64,000 nt of DNA from Rostratula benghalensis. Taxonomy: Eukaryota; Chordata; Aves; Charadriiformes; Rostratulidae. Of this stretch, positions 9,892 to 24,800 are shown in pieces. The position numbers and the translations under genes are program-made. The notes under the pieces were generated by a model that saw only the letters and a list, made by a program, of their open reading frames with translations, ran no database searches and was not told where the DNA came from. The stretch spans positions 2,294,798 to 2,358,797 of the forward strand of contig VXAI01000068.1 in the NCBI GenBank assembly GCA_013399305.1, in the 5' to 3' direction. How positions within the stretch are numbered: the first letter of the stretch is position 1; each line of letters begins with the position of its first letter.

Positions 9892-12800
9892 AGGTTGTCC
9901 TTTGGCTGTGTTGGGGACTGCGCTGGTCCTTTGAGACTGCCATTACAGACCTGCTTGGAAATGTCACATTTGGAAAGGATGTAAAAGTCGGTAATTCTAT
10001 TTTTTTTTTGTGTGGTATCAAATAATTAAACCCCTCCTATTAAATTAGCCTAATCACAGAACTTAATCCTCTTCTGGGACTCCAGAGAACACAGACTTTA
10101 GCGGAAGTGCCATGGTTTCCCTTCTTCGGGGAGTAACAACAATGGTTGTGGTTTCCTTTCTAATAAGGACTAACATTATGCTGTTCCTATGGAGCACTTT
10201 CTGTAAGTAGATCTCAAGAACTTTCAGTGGATGCTTTTTTTTTGATAGGAAGACATTAGTACACCTGGCAGAGCTGCACTGGGAGGATGTGTCCAGCTAC
10301 AGTCACACCAGGAAACTCCTTAAGTATCCCAAAGAGAGGGTGGCATTATGGTTCCCCGTCCTTCAAGGCCATGTACCAAACATTCCAGTATGACTGTCTA
10401 AACTCCGATGGCTTGCATGGCTATAGCAGGATTGCAACACCTGTGTTTCCTTTAGACACATTTACAGAAAGCAATAGAAAAGGTACACCCCTCTCCAATC
10501 CACAGCCACCAGCTCGAGATGGCAGCAGCGCAGGTGTATTCCTCATTGAATACTGAAGACAAGTAGAGATTTTTCATTTTGTTATTCAAAAGTTTTGGCA
10601 GAATGAAACAACTGGAAGAGCCTCTGTTTAGGACAAACATGATGCTGGTCTGTATTTTTGAGACAGTTTAGCCTTGCAGAGAATTTGGGCTTTTTAGCTC
10701 AGAGGTGATGCTGCACTCACGCACCTCTAACGCTTCCAAGATCTAAGCTATTAAATTTGCAAAGTAAAGCTTCATGGTTGTAAAAGCTCAGGATGATGCT
10801 CACCAGGCAGCCTCTCTATTAGACCTGCCACAGCCACCACAGTTGTGTGACTAAAATTTAGAGTGTGAAGGTGGCCAAGATTGCTGACGCCTTTGGCAGC
10901 ACACAGCACTGCTTTGTGACTACCGGCCTAGCAAGAGTCCTGATGAATCACCCCGCGGTGAAAGCAAACAACGTGTCCTCTGCCAAATGCCTGACCATTG
11001 CTGCCTTCTCTGCTGTGTAACTTAAGCCTTAATAAATCCTCCTTTATTTTCAGGTTCCTAGCAAAGATTACAGCGTTGAAACTCAATTAGTATTCTAAAT
11101 CAAAAGAAAAATATAGGGCTATCTTTCAAATAATATAATTATTTTCTTAATCCACTGCAATTGCAGTTCTGCAGTTTGCAATTACCACGCCTTTATCTTG
11201 CATAAAAATGTTCTATTAAAAATGATAATGAAATAGATATTTTCCAGAGTGTGAGTACAAGTAAGTACAAGTGTCACTCTTGTGCAGTGGGAGCAACCAG
11301 ACAGATACCAGTGGCATAAACATGGGCCAGAAAGAACAGATGGAATGAAGCTTACAGATACTGACATTAAAAAAATCCTAATTTTCAAGTTAATACCCCA
11401 TGGTAACATCTGAGATTGTTGCAATTATTTAGAAGGTTGGTGTCTAAAATAAATAAATAGTAACTGTTGCCAAATGTTATCATAACAACTTTTTTTCCTG
11501 TGAGCTAGATACTCAAATCCCCACCTTTCTCTCCTTGCAGAGGCCTCTCTGTGCCTCTGCTCTTCTCAGAGCTTTTACTGCTTCGGAAAGGAAGCCAAGG
11601 ACCCAAGATGTTCAGTGTATCTGTTGAAGCAGCTGAACAAATTCAAATTCCTCCACCTGCCTCTAGAACTCAGCAGAAGCTTGCTTTATGCCTCTTCTGT
11701 GCTGCTAGGACTAGGCTAATGAAAGAGGCTTCTTCCCAGGTAGGTCCTCAAGGTCTGCAAGAGCAGAAAATTTTATGTTCCATCATTTTGAGTAGCTCTG
11801 AATCTGTGTCACCAAAGAGATCAAGGGACTAAGATGAAACCCTGGCTCCCAGTAAGTTTTGTGCCAGTGGTTAGCCATGGCTTTAGATTGATGATGCATT
11901 TACTGATTTTCTGAGAGGCAGGAATATTGGTATCTGTAGATTAGAGCAGTGAGTGCCAAAGCAAAGACCTTTCCATCTCTGCAGATGTTTACCATGTAAA
12001 TGTTTAGGGTTCAGTACTGCAGCTGCATTTTTTCATTCATCTGGAGGAGGGAGCCTGGCAGAGGAACATCTCCACAGAGGATTTCTGGATCCTGCTATCA
12101 CTTGCTGAGTTCAGGCACAAACATTTTTCTTTCACATACACTAATTCCAAAATAGGATTTATGCCTCAAAATTGTTTCTTTTCAAATCCACAAGTCTTAA
12201 AAATTACAGACCAGAGTGACAATACAGTTCAGATTATCACAGGAATTAAGATCCAAATATTGAAACTTTCACTCATTCCACTTCTTCCACAGAAGACACA
12301 CCAGCAGTCAAACCTTTGAGCTAATGATCACCACCTTCTGGCAAACATCTCACAGAAAATATTGTCACTTGCAAAAAACACTGGTTGTTTCTGGGGGACT
12401 GTAAGGAGCTGACTACATTTGTGTAACACAGAAGTGGCCACACTGCTGCTCTACAGGCTGGGAACTGTTACTCAGTAAAGGTTTATAGAATATCGTATTA
12501 GCAGTTTGTTGTCTTAAGATAACTTAATGAGTAACTGTTCAACCCAAGGAAAGTACTACTAGGTAAAAGAAGTTCTCTAGCAATTTGATTGAAAAGTGAT
12601 ATCCAAACTGCAAAATTCGGACTAATAAGTGTTAACCAGGCAGTAAAATTGGTACCTATTTTCCTTCCAAATTATCCGATAATTTCTTTACTCTTCAGCT
12701 AAATGCTTAGATTTTGATATGTGAAGATCTACAGTGGGTTGATGCATTTCAATCTGCTCTTGGCTAACAAATAATTTAGAAATCTGCAGAAAGACATCTA

Positions 12801-15800
12801 TATAAGCCTAGCTATAACAACATAGATAGTTGAGGGGCCTGCTTGTTTCAGCTCACAGTAGCTAAGTAGTGGCTAAGACCTGAATTACTTTAGTAGACCA
12901 ACCACATCAAGCAACATAAGACGGTGTATTAATAACACTCAACACCTCTAGAAATAATGTTTCACTCAAATGAAGTTTTTCAAATCCCAGTTACTCTTAC
13001 AAATAACTATATCCCAAAGCCAAATCCATCACTAACTAGAACTTGTTGGAATTTGATTGAATTCACTCAGCCAGCTCCGATCATTTTATTCTAGCGAGTT
13101 CCAAGGTGGAGTAGGAAAAAGTATCACCTGTCGTACTGACTTTTCTGCTTTAGAAACATTAACTTTACTGTGGCTTTTAAGAAATACTTTTTGTTTCCCC
13201 AATAAGATACCTTCAGTCTGCCTTTCCTGGGAAGTGTTCCATGCTAAATGGAAACATGCTTTCATTCAGGTCCACTAAGAAATATTTAAATGGCTGCTTA
13301 AACTTTAAAACACAGTAGGACCACTGGAATTGGTAGCACTACTACTACAGAGTAGAGGGGCAGCATCACCTCCCTTGACCTGCTGGTCATGCTGCTTTTG
13401 TCACAGCCCAGAAGATGGTTGAATATCTGTTTGTTTACCCAAGTCCTGCTTATATTTTCATGCAACAAGCTCTATTAACAATTGTATGCGCACAAAGAAA
13501 GCACAGAAAGAGTGGCTTCAAGATTTATATTGAAAGCACTGTCAAGTGAGTCCAGACCACTAACTCAGACCACTGAGGAGTCATTTTGGTTCTAGCAAGC
13601 TCCACCAAGTTACAGTCTTAAGTGTGTGCTTTCAAAAATGATTCAGTACATTTATAATATAGTTACAGCTAAACAATCATGTTATCCATTTAAAAAATGA
13701 AACTTCTTCTCACTGAAAAGCCTTTAAAGTGCACTTTGATTTACAATTTGTGTCATAAAAAAAGCCAGACAAAAGACCCAATGCAACTGCTGATGTATTT
13801 AGAACTAACATTGGAACTTGAATTCTTTTCTCAAATGTCACCTTAGTTTTCTCTTGGGAAAAGATAGGTACTGTCTCTTTCTTTTTTAATTCCAATATTT
13901 TGAATTTAACAATATCCTCTGAGGATGAACAACCTTCTTCACAATTACAAAATGATCCATGGCTTCCTGGCTGTGTTTAAGTGTGCTTTATTAGTTTGCT
14001 TGATTATTTTTCTTTATTTGATGAAAAAGAGTAAGAAATTTCTGCTTTCTCAGTCACAGCTACAGACAGTACTGTACTGCAGATACATCAAGAAAACAAC
14101 ACTTAGCTCAAACTAATATTTCATGTTAACTTTTTTATGATCTGAAAATATTGCAGGTGTTTTAGAAGTACTCTAGTCTAATTAATCATTTTGAACCCAA
14201 CATAAAGCCCACTGAAGTCACCAGGAACTCCAGTCATTTCAGAAGAGATCTGTCAAGCGATGGTTCAAAAAGTAGTTCTGAGCCACTGGAAAGACAGACC
14301 AATATAAATGAGGAATTACAGGTAAACTTTGCCCCAGGTTCAGTAATTAAATGTAAGGGCAGTTTAGAGTGCTGGTTTTGGATTATGCCCCATTGCCCAT
14401 GTCATTACTGTGCCTCAAAAAAAAGACCTGCATTATAAATCATAAATTTGTTAATAATACTTGTGCAGCTCACTGTGAATACTACAGGTTGCAGTTTGTA
14501 GTGCATTAAGTGGAGCAGCAAACAGTGATTGCCATATACACACAAAGCACTTATTTCATATTGATTGAAATGGATTTTGCCTGTGGTCAGTGACGCACAC
14601 TTGTGCTGTCCCATTTTGTGGCTGACGCTGCAATGTCAAAGCACAGCCGGGTTGAACTGATGCTAAGAAAGGTGGATTTGTAATGAATGTCTTACACATT
14701 CATAGAATTCATTTTTTTGGTGAATGGGTGTTTTAAAATTCCTTGGGCTCTAGTAATACAGCATTTTTAGGAACACAAAGGCTATACATGCTTCCAAATA
14801 TCCATTTTTCAAAGAGGCTTGCTCATCTCTGTCGCATGTTCTTAAACAACTGGATATATTAAAATCTCCTGGAGTACTAGCATTTGAATCACAATGCAGA
14901 ATACATACTTCCAATACTAGGATTTGTATGTTGATTTTCAGTAAATGCTTACCAAATAATAAAGGAAGTCCTTGTCACTGACTTTTTTCATATGAAAATC
15001 TGCTAATTAGTAGTAAGATTTGAAATAATTTGTGAAGCTCCCAAGTTTTGGATCCTAGTAACGCAATACATATGTTTATAAAAATTAATGAATAGTGCAA
15101 CTAACAATAATTAATTTCTAATATAACTAACCAACTAAACCCTACATTCAGTCTCTTCATCTCAAGTGACAAAAGGAAACCAGTTGCTCTAATTCATTGA
15201 AACCATATGCTCACCCATACTTGCAATTTGTAGGCGCTTCAACAATATGACTGAGATACAGTTAGATAAATTCTTAAAGTAGCCTGTTTTATGTGGTTCT
15301 CTGTAGTTCACTCAAACTCTCAGAATTTGTTTCATTCTTTCCTGTATTATTATACTTTGTGTGTACTGCCTCTTCCACACACTCACCTCCCGGCCTCACC
15401 TCCAGGAAGCTACCACAGCAAGACAGACCCTCTGTGTGTTCCCATGGAGACTTCATATTTAATTCTTTTATTGGTTTGTTATGGTGGTTTTTGTGTTATT
15501 TTTATTTTTATTTTTTTCCTAACATAAAACCCACGTACACTGCAAGTGTAATTTGCCCTTTGTGAACCAGAAATAATGGTGTTCAGACATCAATGTCTGG
15601 AGGCCTAGAGTTAGGTCCAGGGGAATCACAACTTTATGAAGACCTATACTGCCAGGAATGACGTGAGATCCCTTGCTGAGCCAGCTGCCAAGTATTTGCT
15701 CCTTCCTTCTTTTTCCTTCCCAGCCTGGCTGCTGGTCACTGCCTAGAAGTGCAAGCTGCTACTGCAATTCCCAACCTATGCATCCCACCTCCCTAATTGG

Positions 15801-17729
15801 TGGTGCTTCCCCCTGCTCAGAGCAAAAACCTGGAGAAGAGGAAAGCCCCCAGGTAAGCACAAGATCTCACAAGAGCAGGGTGAGAGCCTGAATTGGTTGG
15901 AGTAAGTAAATGGGGCCATACCTCAGTGAGACAGGAGGTGACAGACTTTACTACCAGCATTAACTTGTGTTACAGTCTCCATCATACAGTGATTTTCCTG
16001 TGAGCAGATTCTGGACTCTGCAACCTGACCAGGGGGATTAAGACAGGAGAGATTAGTGTTGGGAAAAAGACAGGTGAATGTCCAGAGTTTCCTGATGTCC
16101 ATCCTTATGACCTAGGCTTCCAAAAAGCTTAATAGCATTGTTGGTAGAAGGCAGCTATCATGACATGTGTTTTTATGTCAGTGTTACAAATGAGTTGAAT
16201 CATATTGATCATCATAGGCAAATAAAACCATTATTGCATTATACAGCCACGCACTGAATAGGACAATTTATCATTTATTAAATCTCAGGGGGTGACATAA
16301 GTAAAATAAAGTTTTAAACAGAAAACACAAGCAATTTAACAGCCTGAATTTATGGCCATGTTTTTGATAAGTTTTTACAAGTGGCATTGATATGTCCTTT
16401 TTGCAAAAGCCCGATTCAGAGGAAACCTTGAGCAGAAGTTTAACTACTTTTCTATTATGTGTTTGACCACCATGAGAATTTAAAAGACCTGTTTAATCTA
16501 TGGTAATATTTACATGTTTCCTTGGCTTTGGATGCTTTTCCATTATTGGTCCAGGCTAACTGAACTGGTTCATCCAGCCTGTATTCCACACTCCTTCTTC
16601 CAGTGAAATGTTATTATATTAGATTCCCCCTTTCCAGCCTGAAGCCTCTTACCTTATACACAGGGAATCAAGGAACGAGCCAACTCAGAATACAGAATGC
16701 TGGGAATTGTATCTGATCAGCAGCTTGATGAGCCCTCTTTTATGAATACCATCTCTAGTTCTGGAAAACCAGCTTAGAACGAAAGACCACCTCTTCTCTT
16801 TTCCCCTATAATACAAATTTAAAATTAATACTGGTGTACCTACACATACTAGCACACATAAATCTTAGCAAGCTTGGCATGAAATATTTGGACCTTCCTG
16901 TCCCCAAATTTTTCTCCCTACATGGTTCCTCTAACGTTGCCACCTACTTGCTTCATTTCCTCCCTCTTCACCTCTCACACCACCAGTGCTGCTGCTTCTT
17001 TGGTTCTCATGTGGTAATCTGTGCCATTACCTTCTTGATACCGGGTCTGTTGATTTCTCCTTGTCAAGTGACCACAAATTTTGAGATTGAAGCAAAAGTC
17101 CCACTAGTCAATCTTTTTGATGGACCTTCGTTCCACATCAGATGAGGCTTCAGTGGTTAGGACCTTAAGTTCCAGAAAGGCCACTCTTGAGCACCATATA
17201 ATATTGTAGGGGATTGCTAATAGTTAATTTCATCTGGGTAGAGGAAACAACAGCATATCTATATTTAAAATTGCAGTGATAATGTCCTGAATTAGCTACT
17301 AAATAAAAAAAATATGCTCATATGGGTCTCTTATTTAAAAGCAATATTCGGCGTTGCAGCTTTACTTAGGATATTTCCTATCACTTGAGTAGAGGCCCTG
17401 TAGCCAGAAAGGAAGCAATTTGCAGCACTGAAGTCACTCTTCAAATGTTAAATGCAAAAAGGTTGGAAGAGTTTTATTCCAAAAGGCACACTGCACACAG
17501 AATCAGATACTGTTGCCATGGCTGACTTCCTTTATTGCGTTGAGTAAATCCATATTTGATGCATTAGGGATGGATTGGGTTACTGTTAGGTAGAAATAGG
17601 TCAAGTGATTTTTAAGCCACAGTGATTTCACTCTTGCATAGAAGAAAAGAAAGCACAATAGATAATTTCTTATTTTTAGCATGTGCAATTATAGTTAAGC
17701 TCATAAATTAACTTGCAGTTAATGCCTAA

Positions 17730-17742
17730 TGCCATCTAGTGG
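17730..17742 (-). promoter_or_regulatory. Candidate CTCF core motif
   Basis: The minus strand reads CCACTAGATGGCA, matching all 13 positions of the commonly cited CTCF core CCASYAGRKGGCR. It lies roughly midway between the divergent ACMSD and TMEM163 promoters, a plausible position for a domain boundary. One core match in 64 kb is not improbable by chance, and flanking specificity cannot be assessed by eye. Confidence 0.35.
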
Positions 17743-18600
17743 AAAAAATCAACAAGTAGAGATGCAACAAGTCTGTCTCCCTGCACTATGAATGGGATTA
17801 ATGCTGCAACCACTTGACAGTTTTATTTTGGAATTATATTTAAAGCAAACAAACTATAACTTCACTTTCAAAACTTCCATGAAAAAGGATCTTTACAAAA
17901 TTTAAATACCTCTCAAATATATTTTACCCTCATAGTTAAGATATCCAAACCAATCTCAGTGTACTTGTATTTATAATGATTGTAGGATTTGAAATAGACC
18001 TTGAAAGGCTCTTAATTTTCTTCTAATTAATTTTACTTAGAGATTGATTTTTTTGGTCAACAGAATTACACACATTTCTAGCTGATAGAGGAGACAATTC
18101 AAAAAAGTTTACTGATACATCAGCCAGAACAACCTGTAATTCTGGAGACTTTCAGAATTAACGATCTTCATCTTTATAACTATGAGGTCACTCTTCTATG
18201 CCCATAGATAAAAAAGGAAACAGTGAAAAAAGGGGCCTAAAAATCTAATTTTATGAGGTAAAGGAAATAGGCTTGTCATAAAGAGATTAGAGTAGAATAA
18301 GGGGCCTAGGGAGACTATCTGTATCAGATAAGTAATATACTCCATTAACCGCCCTTCTAAAATCAACAGAAACGTAACAATCCAAGAGAAGTAAGTCATC
18401 AAAATCTATTTCTTCATAAAAGCACAGCACTTGCCCTTTATTGGGGAATTAACCTGCTTGTAGGCCTGAACTGGTACTGTCTCTAAACCTCTGCACATTT
18501 TGTGTCAATCTCTATATTAGTTAATTTATCATTTGCTAGGTAAAACCTTACAGTTACATAGCCCCTGATGTCTGTGTTGGTTACATCGTACAAGTGTGTT

Positions 18601-18866
18601 CTGAAGGACCCTGTGGAGATCATTTAGCTCAACTCTGTTCTCAGAGAAGGTCTATAGGCATCACTATCCCAGGTCAGCTGCAGTTATCTGTTGCTTATTT
18701 GCTAGCTGAATTTAGAAATTCTCCAAGAAGGAAGATTCCATCACCTCTCTCAGTAACCTCTTCTAGTCCTGCTTAACATCATAGTGAAGAATATTTTCCT
18801 CATGTCCTATCTGAACCTCTCAACACACAGCTTGTGACCACTGGCTCAGGCCATCCGTTCTTATGA
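18601..18866 (-). mobile_element. Old, diverged CR1 LINE 3' fragment
   Basis: The plus strand shows the typical reverse-complement CR1 layout: a GGACCCTGTGGAGATCATTTAGCTCAAC-like start, then a segment resembling CATCACCTCTCTCAGTAACCTCTTC, then a block resembling AAGAATATTTTCCTCATGTC and CTATCTGAACCTCTC. It is clearly more diverged than the copies in the TMEM163 intron, and it lacks a recognisable terminal ATTCTATGATTCTGTG unit. It is the only CR1 I recognise in the first 37 kb. Boundaries are approximate. Confidence 0.65.
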
Positions 18867-21800
18867 TGCTGCTTATTTTTCATCTCTTGTTTTGAAGACA
18901 AACAAGCTACTCTACTGAAGAAGTTAAATAGATTTTGGACAGAAGAGTAATCATTAAAATGTATCTTATGGGCATGAACTGTCTGTGTCCAAATTCTCAG
19001 CCTCTGTGCAAAGCTCAAATAAACGAGCCAAGATAGTACTGATGCATAGCAAAGTTGAAGAAGCACAAGTTAAGAGCCAAGAAGCAAAAAGCCAGATCTA
19101 TTTCATAACTAAATAACAACTATACTCAAGCACTAATAACCTCTGCAAGTATCACTTGATGTCAGAAGTGCTTTTGGCTGCTCCAAACCAGAAACTGGCC
19201 TCCTCTTGTACATGAAATGTGCAGTGGGTCTGTAAGAATATTTTGGGGCTGGAACTGACAGAGGGAGGCCTTCATCCTCTTCATGTCTGTGCTATAATAT
19301 TAGCCTACTCGTTAAAAGTCCAGCTAATTAAAAGAGGTCACCTTACCCCCTTGCATCATTATCTCACCTTCATCTGAACAGCTGCTGACACGGATGGCAT
19401 GGAGTACAGGTGTGGACAAGGCACAGGTAACTACTACAATTCCAGACTTGAACTACCAAACCCCATAACTGAGCTCCACCATCAGCTGCATCAGTTCTCA
19501 CAGTTCAATTAACCAACTAATAATGATGTCCATGAGCAATGTAGAAGATCAACAAACCACATGCAGTGCCAGGCAGAAAGCAGTATTGCCCTACAGCCAA
19601 GTCTGTATTTCCTATAAATAGGGGAAATGGCTAACTGCCCATTTGGGAGCCCCACCTACTAAATTCAGCTACTGAATTTTTGCAGGGGATGATATAGTGC
19701 TGGTACATAGTGTTATCAAGACAACAACTAAATCTTTCCTTGTAAGAAACGAGTTGAGTCTCAAATGAAGGACTACATTTGTAGAGGTGGTTCTAGGAAC
19801 TGAAATAAAAACCAAAGTTGAGTGTTCTTGCTTTATATTCTTCTGCTAGCTGAATGATGCAGAATTTCAAACTTTATAGAAAGAAATTATTTGCCTTGTG
19901 ACACAAGAAAAAAAAATCCTTTCTGTCCCAAATATGGCTCATAGTTGATGCAATTTGAAAAATCATTTTATGACATGTTCTGCTAAAAAATTATGCGCTG
20001 TTCCTGATGCGAATAGTATAAAAAGTAGACACATGAAATGAAGCCACTTTGGTACAAAGATAAGACAAAGTCTATAGATAGCTTTTCTAATAAACAGGTG
20101 AAAAAAGCAAGGACCCTTGGACAGACAAAACCTTCCTGAAGTCATGAAGATTGTACACCTAGCTACATTTGCTGAGCGTATTAATTGGAAATCAATTACA
20201 TCAGTTGCTTTAATAATACATATTACTACTTTTTACTGATCCCACCTCAGTTTGCCTACATTTATAAGTACAACTATACCTAATTTGTAAAGTCCAGTGG
20301 CAGCTGTGACAGTCAATGGATAAAGTAAAATGAATCCAAGTGTATAAACTTTAAGCATAAAATAAAACCTCTTAAAATACACATTTTCTAATAAGGCAAT
20401 GTAAAAATTAAGTGGAACTTCAGTGGCTGTTGAAGCATCCCTGCACCCTGATACTGAAAATACGTGCAATCTTGGTGGCAGAGAGGAAGCCATCTGTGTC
20501 ACTATATGACTGCCTGTCCCTTGATTACTTTTAGGCACCATCAACAGATTTAGGGAAAATGTGAGAGAGACAGAAATTGAATTTTATCATAATCTGATTA
20601 AATTATATGACTGGCATCTCCCTCGTCCTTTTTGGTTACAGGACAATTTTATTGCAGCAGAGGTTCACCATTTCACTGACATTTCGCACTCAACTGCCTT
20701 TAAATTTTAATTTTACTGGTTGCTTAAAAAGACATTCATAGGTAAAGTGCTCTTCATTCTACAGAGAAAAGTGCTGCTTCATTTTCCCAAAGCTCCTCTT
20801 CCCTGTAAAATTAGCAATCACTAACAGCCATGCGCAGCTCCATATCACCGTTAAATGTAAGATAAATGTTTTAGCAGGCTTATTAACCAACTACCCCATC
20901 CACCTGGTATAAATCCAGATCACACACTATTCACTATGGATAGATAAATGTCAATACACACAGCATATTTCATCATTTCATCAAACAGAGATCCGTTGCT
21001 TTTGCTACTCCTGAACATGGAGAAAGGCTTGGCTGTAATAGAGTAGAAACTTCTGGGTTTGATTTCCACCAAAAAAAAAAAAAAGTCTCCCATTTCTCCT
21101 CACAGGAAGAATGCCATGGATTATATTATCTACTCTCTTAAAATTGCAAAAGGGATTGTCATTGTTTCCTATTTTTCCTGTTGCCAATTGACATTTTTAC
21201 CTAAGAGGATGAGAAATAAGGACACAGAAACCTATTAAACCTGCTCTATATATTGTTGACATCATTGCCTAACCCATTATTTTTGCCTCTTCCAAAAATT
21301 AGTACCTGAAAAATTCAATTATTTACCTACAGCATCTCCCATTAAAATGAAGTAGTCAAATTGTATGCCAGGACTCAAGAAACTAATTCTAAAAAAGCAG
21401 AAACACAACCAACCAAAAAAAAATATTAAGAAGGTAACAGATTCTACTAGGTACTTAGGAATTTGATGCCCATCAAAACCTAGAAGAGTTAAATGATTTA
21501 AAGTGTCAAACATCTGCTTGAGCAGATGTAAAAAAAACCAAAAACAAACAAACCTGAAATGGAATGAATATAACTTCCTGCTTATGAAGAATATGTTTTG
21601 CAAAATACTCATTTTGGCTGTGGCTATCATTCTGTTTTCAAATGCTTTCTATATCGTCCTAGATAAATACTCAAGTGAGAATGTGCAGAACTCTAGTTAC
21701 AATTCACTTGGCATAAGAAAAGGGTAAAATACCGTATTCCAACTCACTAAACAATGTGGTTTAGCTTTTCAAAACAGCACAGAAATATTATCATATCATA

Positions 21801-24800
21801 CAGTTTATCAAACAACTCACAGCAAAAGTAAGCTGTGGAGTACTTACTTACCAGTGGAGTAGAAACAATATAAATATTATGGCTACAGATTAGTAGAAAG
21901 GTCATTCCCTCAAATACTTGTGCAAGGTCTATTCATAAATGATAAACATACAGTAAGATTTTAACATAAATAAAAATTACTCTTTTGCTAATGACACTAA
22001 TTGCCAAGTAATAAGATAATAACCCAAATTAGAGTTTAAAATACCGGAAAAGAAAATAGATGTGAGTTGGGTGCTATTCCCTATAAAATCTCCTATGTCT
22101 CTTTGCTGACATGGGTAAATCTCATCAGTAAATGCAACCAGTCCCTTTTCTCATTAAATCCTCACCTTCAAGGTCAGGGTTATGACTCTCAATTTTGGTT
22201 TTTTTAGTGCATAAAGGTAAATTTATAAACTATAAATATTCCATAAGCGCATGAATCTAACCTGACTAGGAAACAAACATATGTCTGCCTTTGCATACAG
22301 CCTTCTTCCCAAAACTTAGGACTGACATGGTGGGAAAGGCCTTGGTAGACAGGTACATCAGGGGGCATGGGCAGTGGCTGGGCAATAGGAAAAGTGACCC
22401 AATCTGCATATGAAAATAAGAATGTTTTGTGATTTCTGTACTTCATCTTGTGGTTAATCATACAAAGTTAATGGAAAATTCTGTATAGTTTTTGCAAAGA
22501 TATATCACAAACATGAATTTATGCAAATATATGGGAAGTGTCTAATTGTTAAATGCTTTTGGATAGGAATCATCAAGTGATAGGAATCCTAAGTGATTGG
22601 ATAAATTTATTTCAAAATTATATTGACTTTTTCTTCCCAGGAATTTCCTAGCTTTTTTTCTTTTCTTTGATGCACAAATGATATTTCAGCAGCTAATACT
22701 CATGTCATCCATTAGGCAATGGTTAGAGTCTCACTGTAAGAAGAAAGATCTCTCCACCCAGCATGGAAAGAGATCATGGGAAGCAGAAAAAAAAATTAAA
22801 AAAAATCACGAAGATTATTACTTCTGTAACAGGCTGCCACCTCTTTTAAATTAAATTCATTTTCCATTCCATCCTTCTTCAACACCCGCAAATTTTAACA
22901 ATGATATAAAACCACTGTCAAATAAGTTGGGTTTACACACAGTTACATAAAAACTGGAAACCAAACGCCTTCAGTGATATGAAGAAATGACGTTTGGAAT
23001 AGAGGCATGTAGTCTTGCATGACTGCATAATGTTTCTCTGAACAAAACAGTAAGTTTAGTTTTTGTGGGTAAACATTTGGTTACTCACCAATAGCAATTT
23101 TAACCCAAATTAAAATCAGCTTTTAAAGTAGTGTCAAGATGGAAAATGATCCCTGTCAGGAATCTTTTTAAAGATCTTCTGCTTACTTTAAGAACACATA
23201 TTTATTTTGCATTCTATGTTTTTATTTCTCCTTTGTTGCCACAATGGAATTTATTAATGTTCATGGCTTTGGCATGATAATACCTTTGGCATTTTTGGCA
23301 AATATGACCCTGCAACAACATCATCTAGAGGAAGAAGCATAGGTGCTTGTGGGAGGTGTCATCAATTACTTACCAAGGTCACCACATGCTGTATTCTCTG
23401 GGAATCAGATTATAGGTGCTCCTTCATAGCCTGAAGGAAAATATATTGAATTATCATATTCTCTTTTTCAAAATAACATTCTGATTATTTTTGGCCTTAT
23501 TTAATATTCAGTCTAAAAATGCCAAGAAGAGAGATGATTTCAATTTAAACCTATTTAACCCAGTGCAAGAGAAAAACAGCGAATTACCTATACACACTAG
23601 ATAATAATTTAAGCATGCTCTGCAATTTCAAAATTAATGTAGCACTGTTGTACTACCATCATCATTACTGTTTTATTTTAAATTAAAAAAAATAGGTGAC
23701 TAATAGGCTGAGAGGTATCCAGACCCAGTTAAAAGAAACTAGTGTAGGATTTCTCATCCTGTTGACCACTGAACATGCTGTGGGACTACAGAGACTACAA
23801 AACAACAGCAAAATATGAATCTGCCTGTGCGTCATCAAGTACGCCAGCAAGAAAAAAAAGTTTAAAAACATCCTACGTAATGTACAAAATGTAGTCTAAT
23901 TTGTATTTGTTTGTAAAAGAAAACTACGGTAGCCAATATTGCATAAGATGGTCAAGGGACTATTAAGAGAAAAGGTCAGGCTCATGAAAAAAAGCCCATG
24001 AAATACAGCATTTGGAGTTTTTCATTACTAAGGAGTCTTACTTAATCTATTCCCGTGTCTAAACGGCAAAGAATGATCTGAAGTATCTTACCATCTTATC
24101 CACACAACAGGCACAAAATGGTAGCTGTAGTGCAGATTCTCAGAGGATTTAAATAGAATAAACACTTACTTGAAGGTGTTGCCTTTAGGAACACCAGGAA
24201 AAATCAGTGTCAGGCTTTGGTCCTAGAGGAGTAACACTGAAGATTATCTATATTGATGACCTTTACAGGACCAATGTCTGCCTGTCCATTTAGAATTGGT
24301 TTTATTTCAGATATGGCTCCTGTAAAACTGCATGGGGATGCCATTACCTCCCTTTGTAGTTCCATGAAAGGCATACTGATGAAACTGAGAAGTGAGCCTT
24401 TTCTTTTGATTGTCAGACATCAGATGCCTGATAGACCAAACCAATAAACCACCTTGGCTTACAGTAGCACTCCCTAATACTGTGAAATAATGCCAGTGAC
24501 AAGCATAGTATTTTGTTGCCAGAAAAAGGCAGGTCTGTATTCATGAAGAAACACAACCCTGCAAACAAAATGGGGAACAACAGACTCTCACACCTTTAAA
24601 CATACTAAAAAACAATCACTGGGCCAGCTGAACAACTCTTTCCAAATATGCAAGAGCACTCTTTAAGTGCTGCACTTAAAAAGAGGGTCAATATGGAACA
24701 TTGACTAGTTAACATCAATGAAATGAAGCAAACTTCCTTCTCTGCATGCACCAGCGTGTTCTGCTAATTCAGGTGAAAACATTCCAGTTAGTAGCGTGAA

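Larger units (their letters stand above)
6601..18600. other. Intergenic DNA, ACMSD-side half
   Basis: No gene recognised. The stretch is AT-rich with scattered short ORFs that show no family resemblance. Notable small elements are a 9-bp triplication at 8041-8067 (ATGAATCCC/ATGAATCCT/ATGAATCC), a poly-T run near 9175-9191, a CCAAT plus X-box-like module at 9875-9891, a CpG-richer open block at 10862-11020 followed by AATAAA, and a CTCF-like motif at 17730-17742. No CR1 or other interspersed repeat is recognisable before 18600. Confidence 0.7.
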
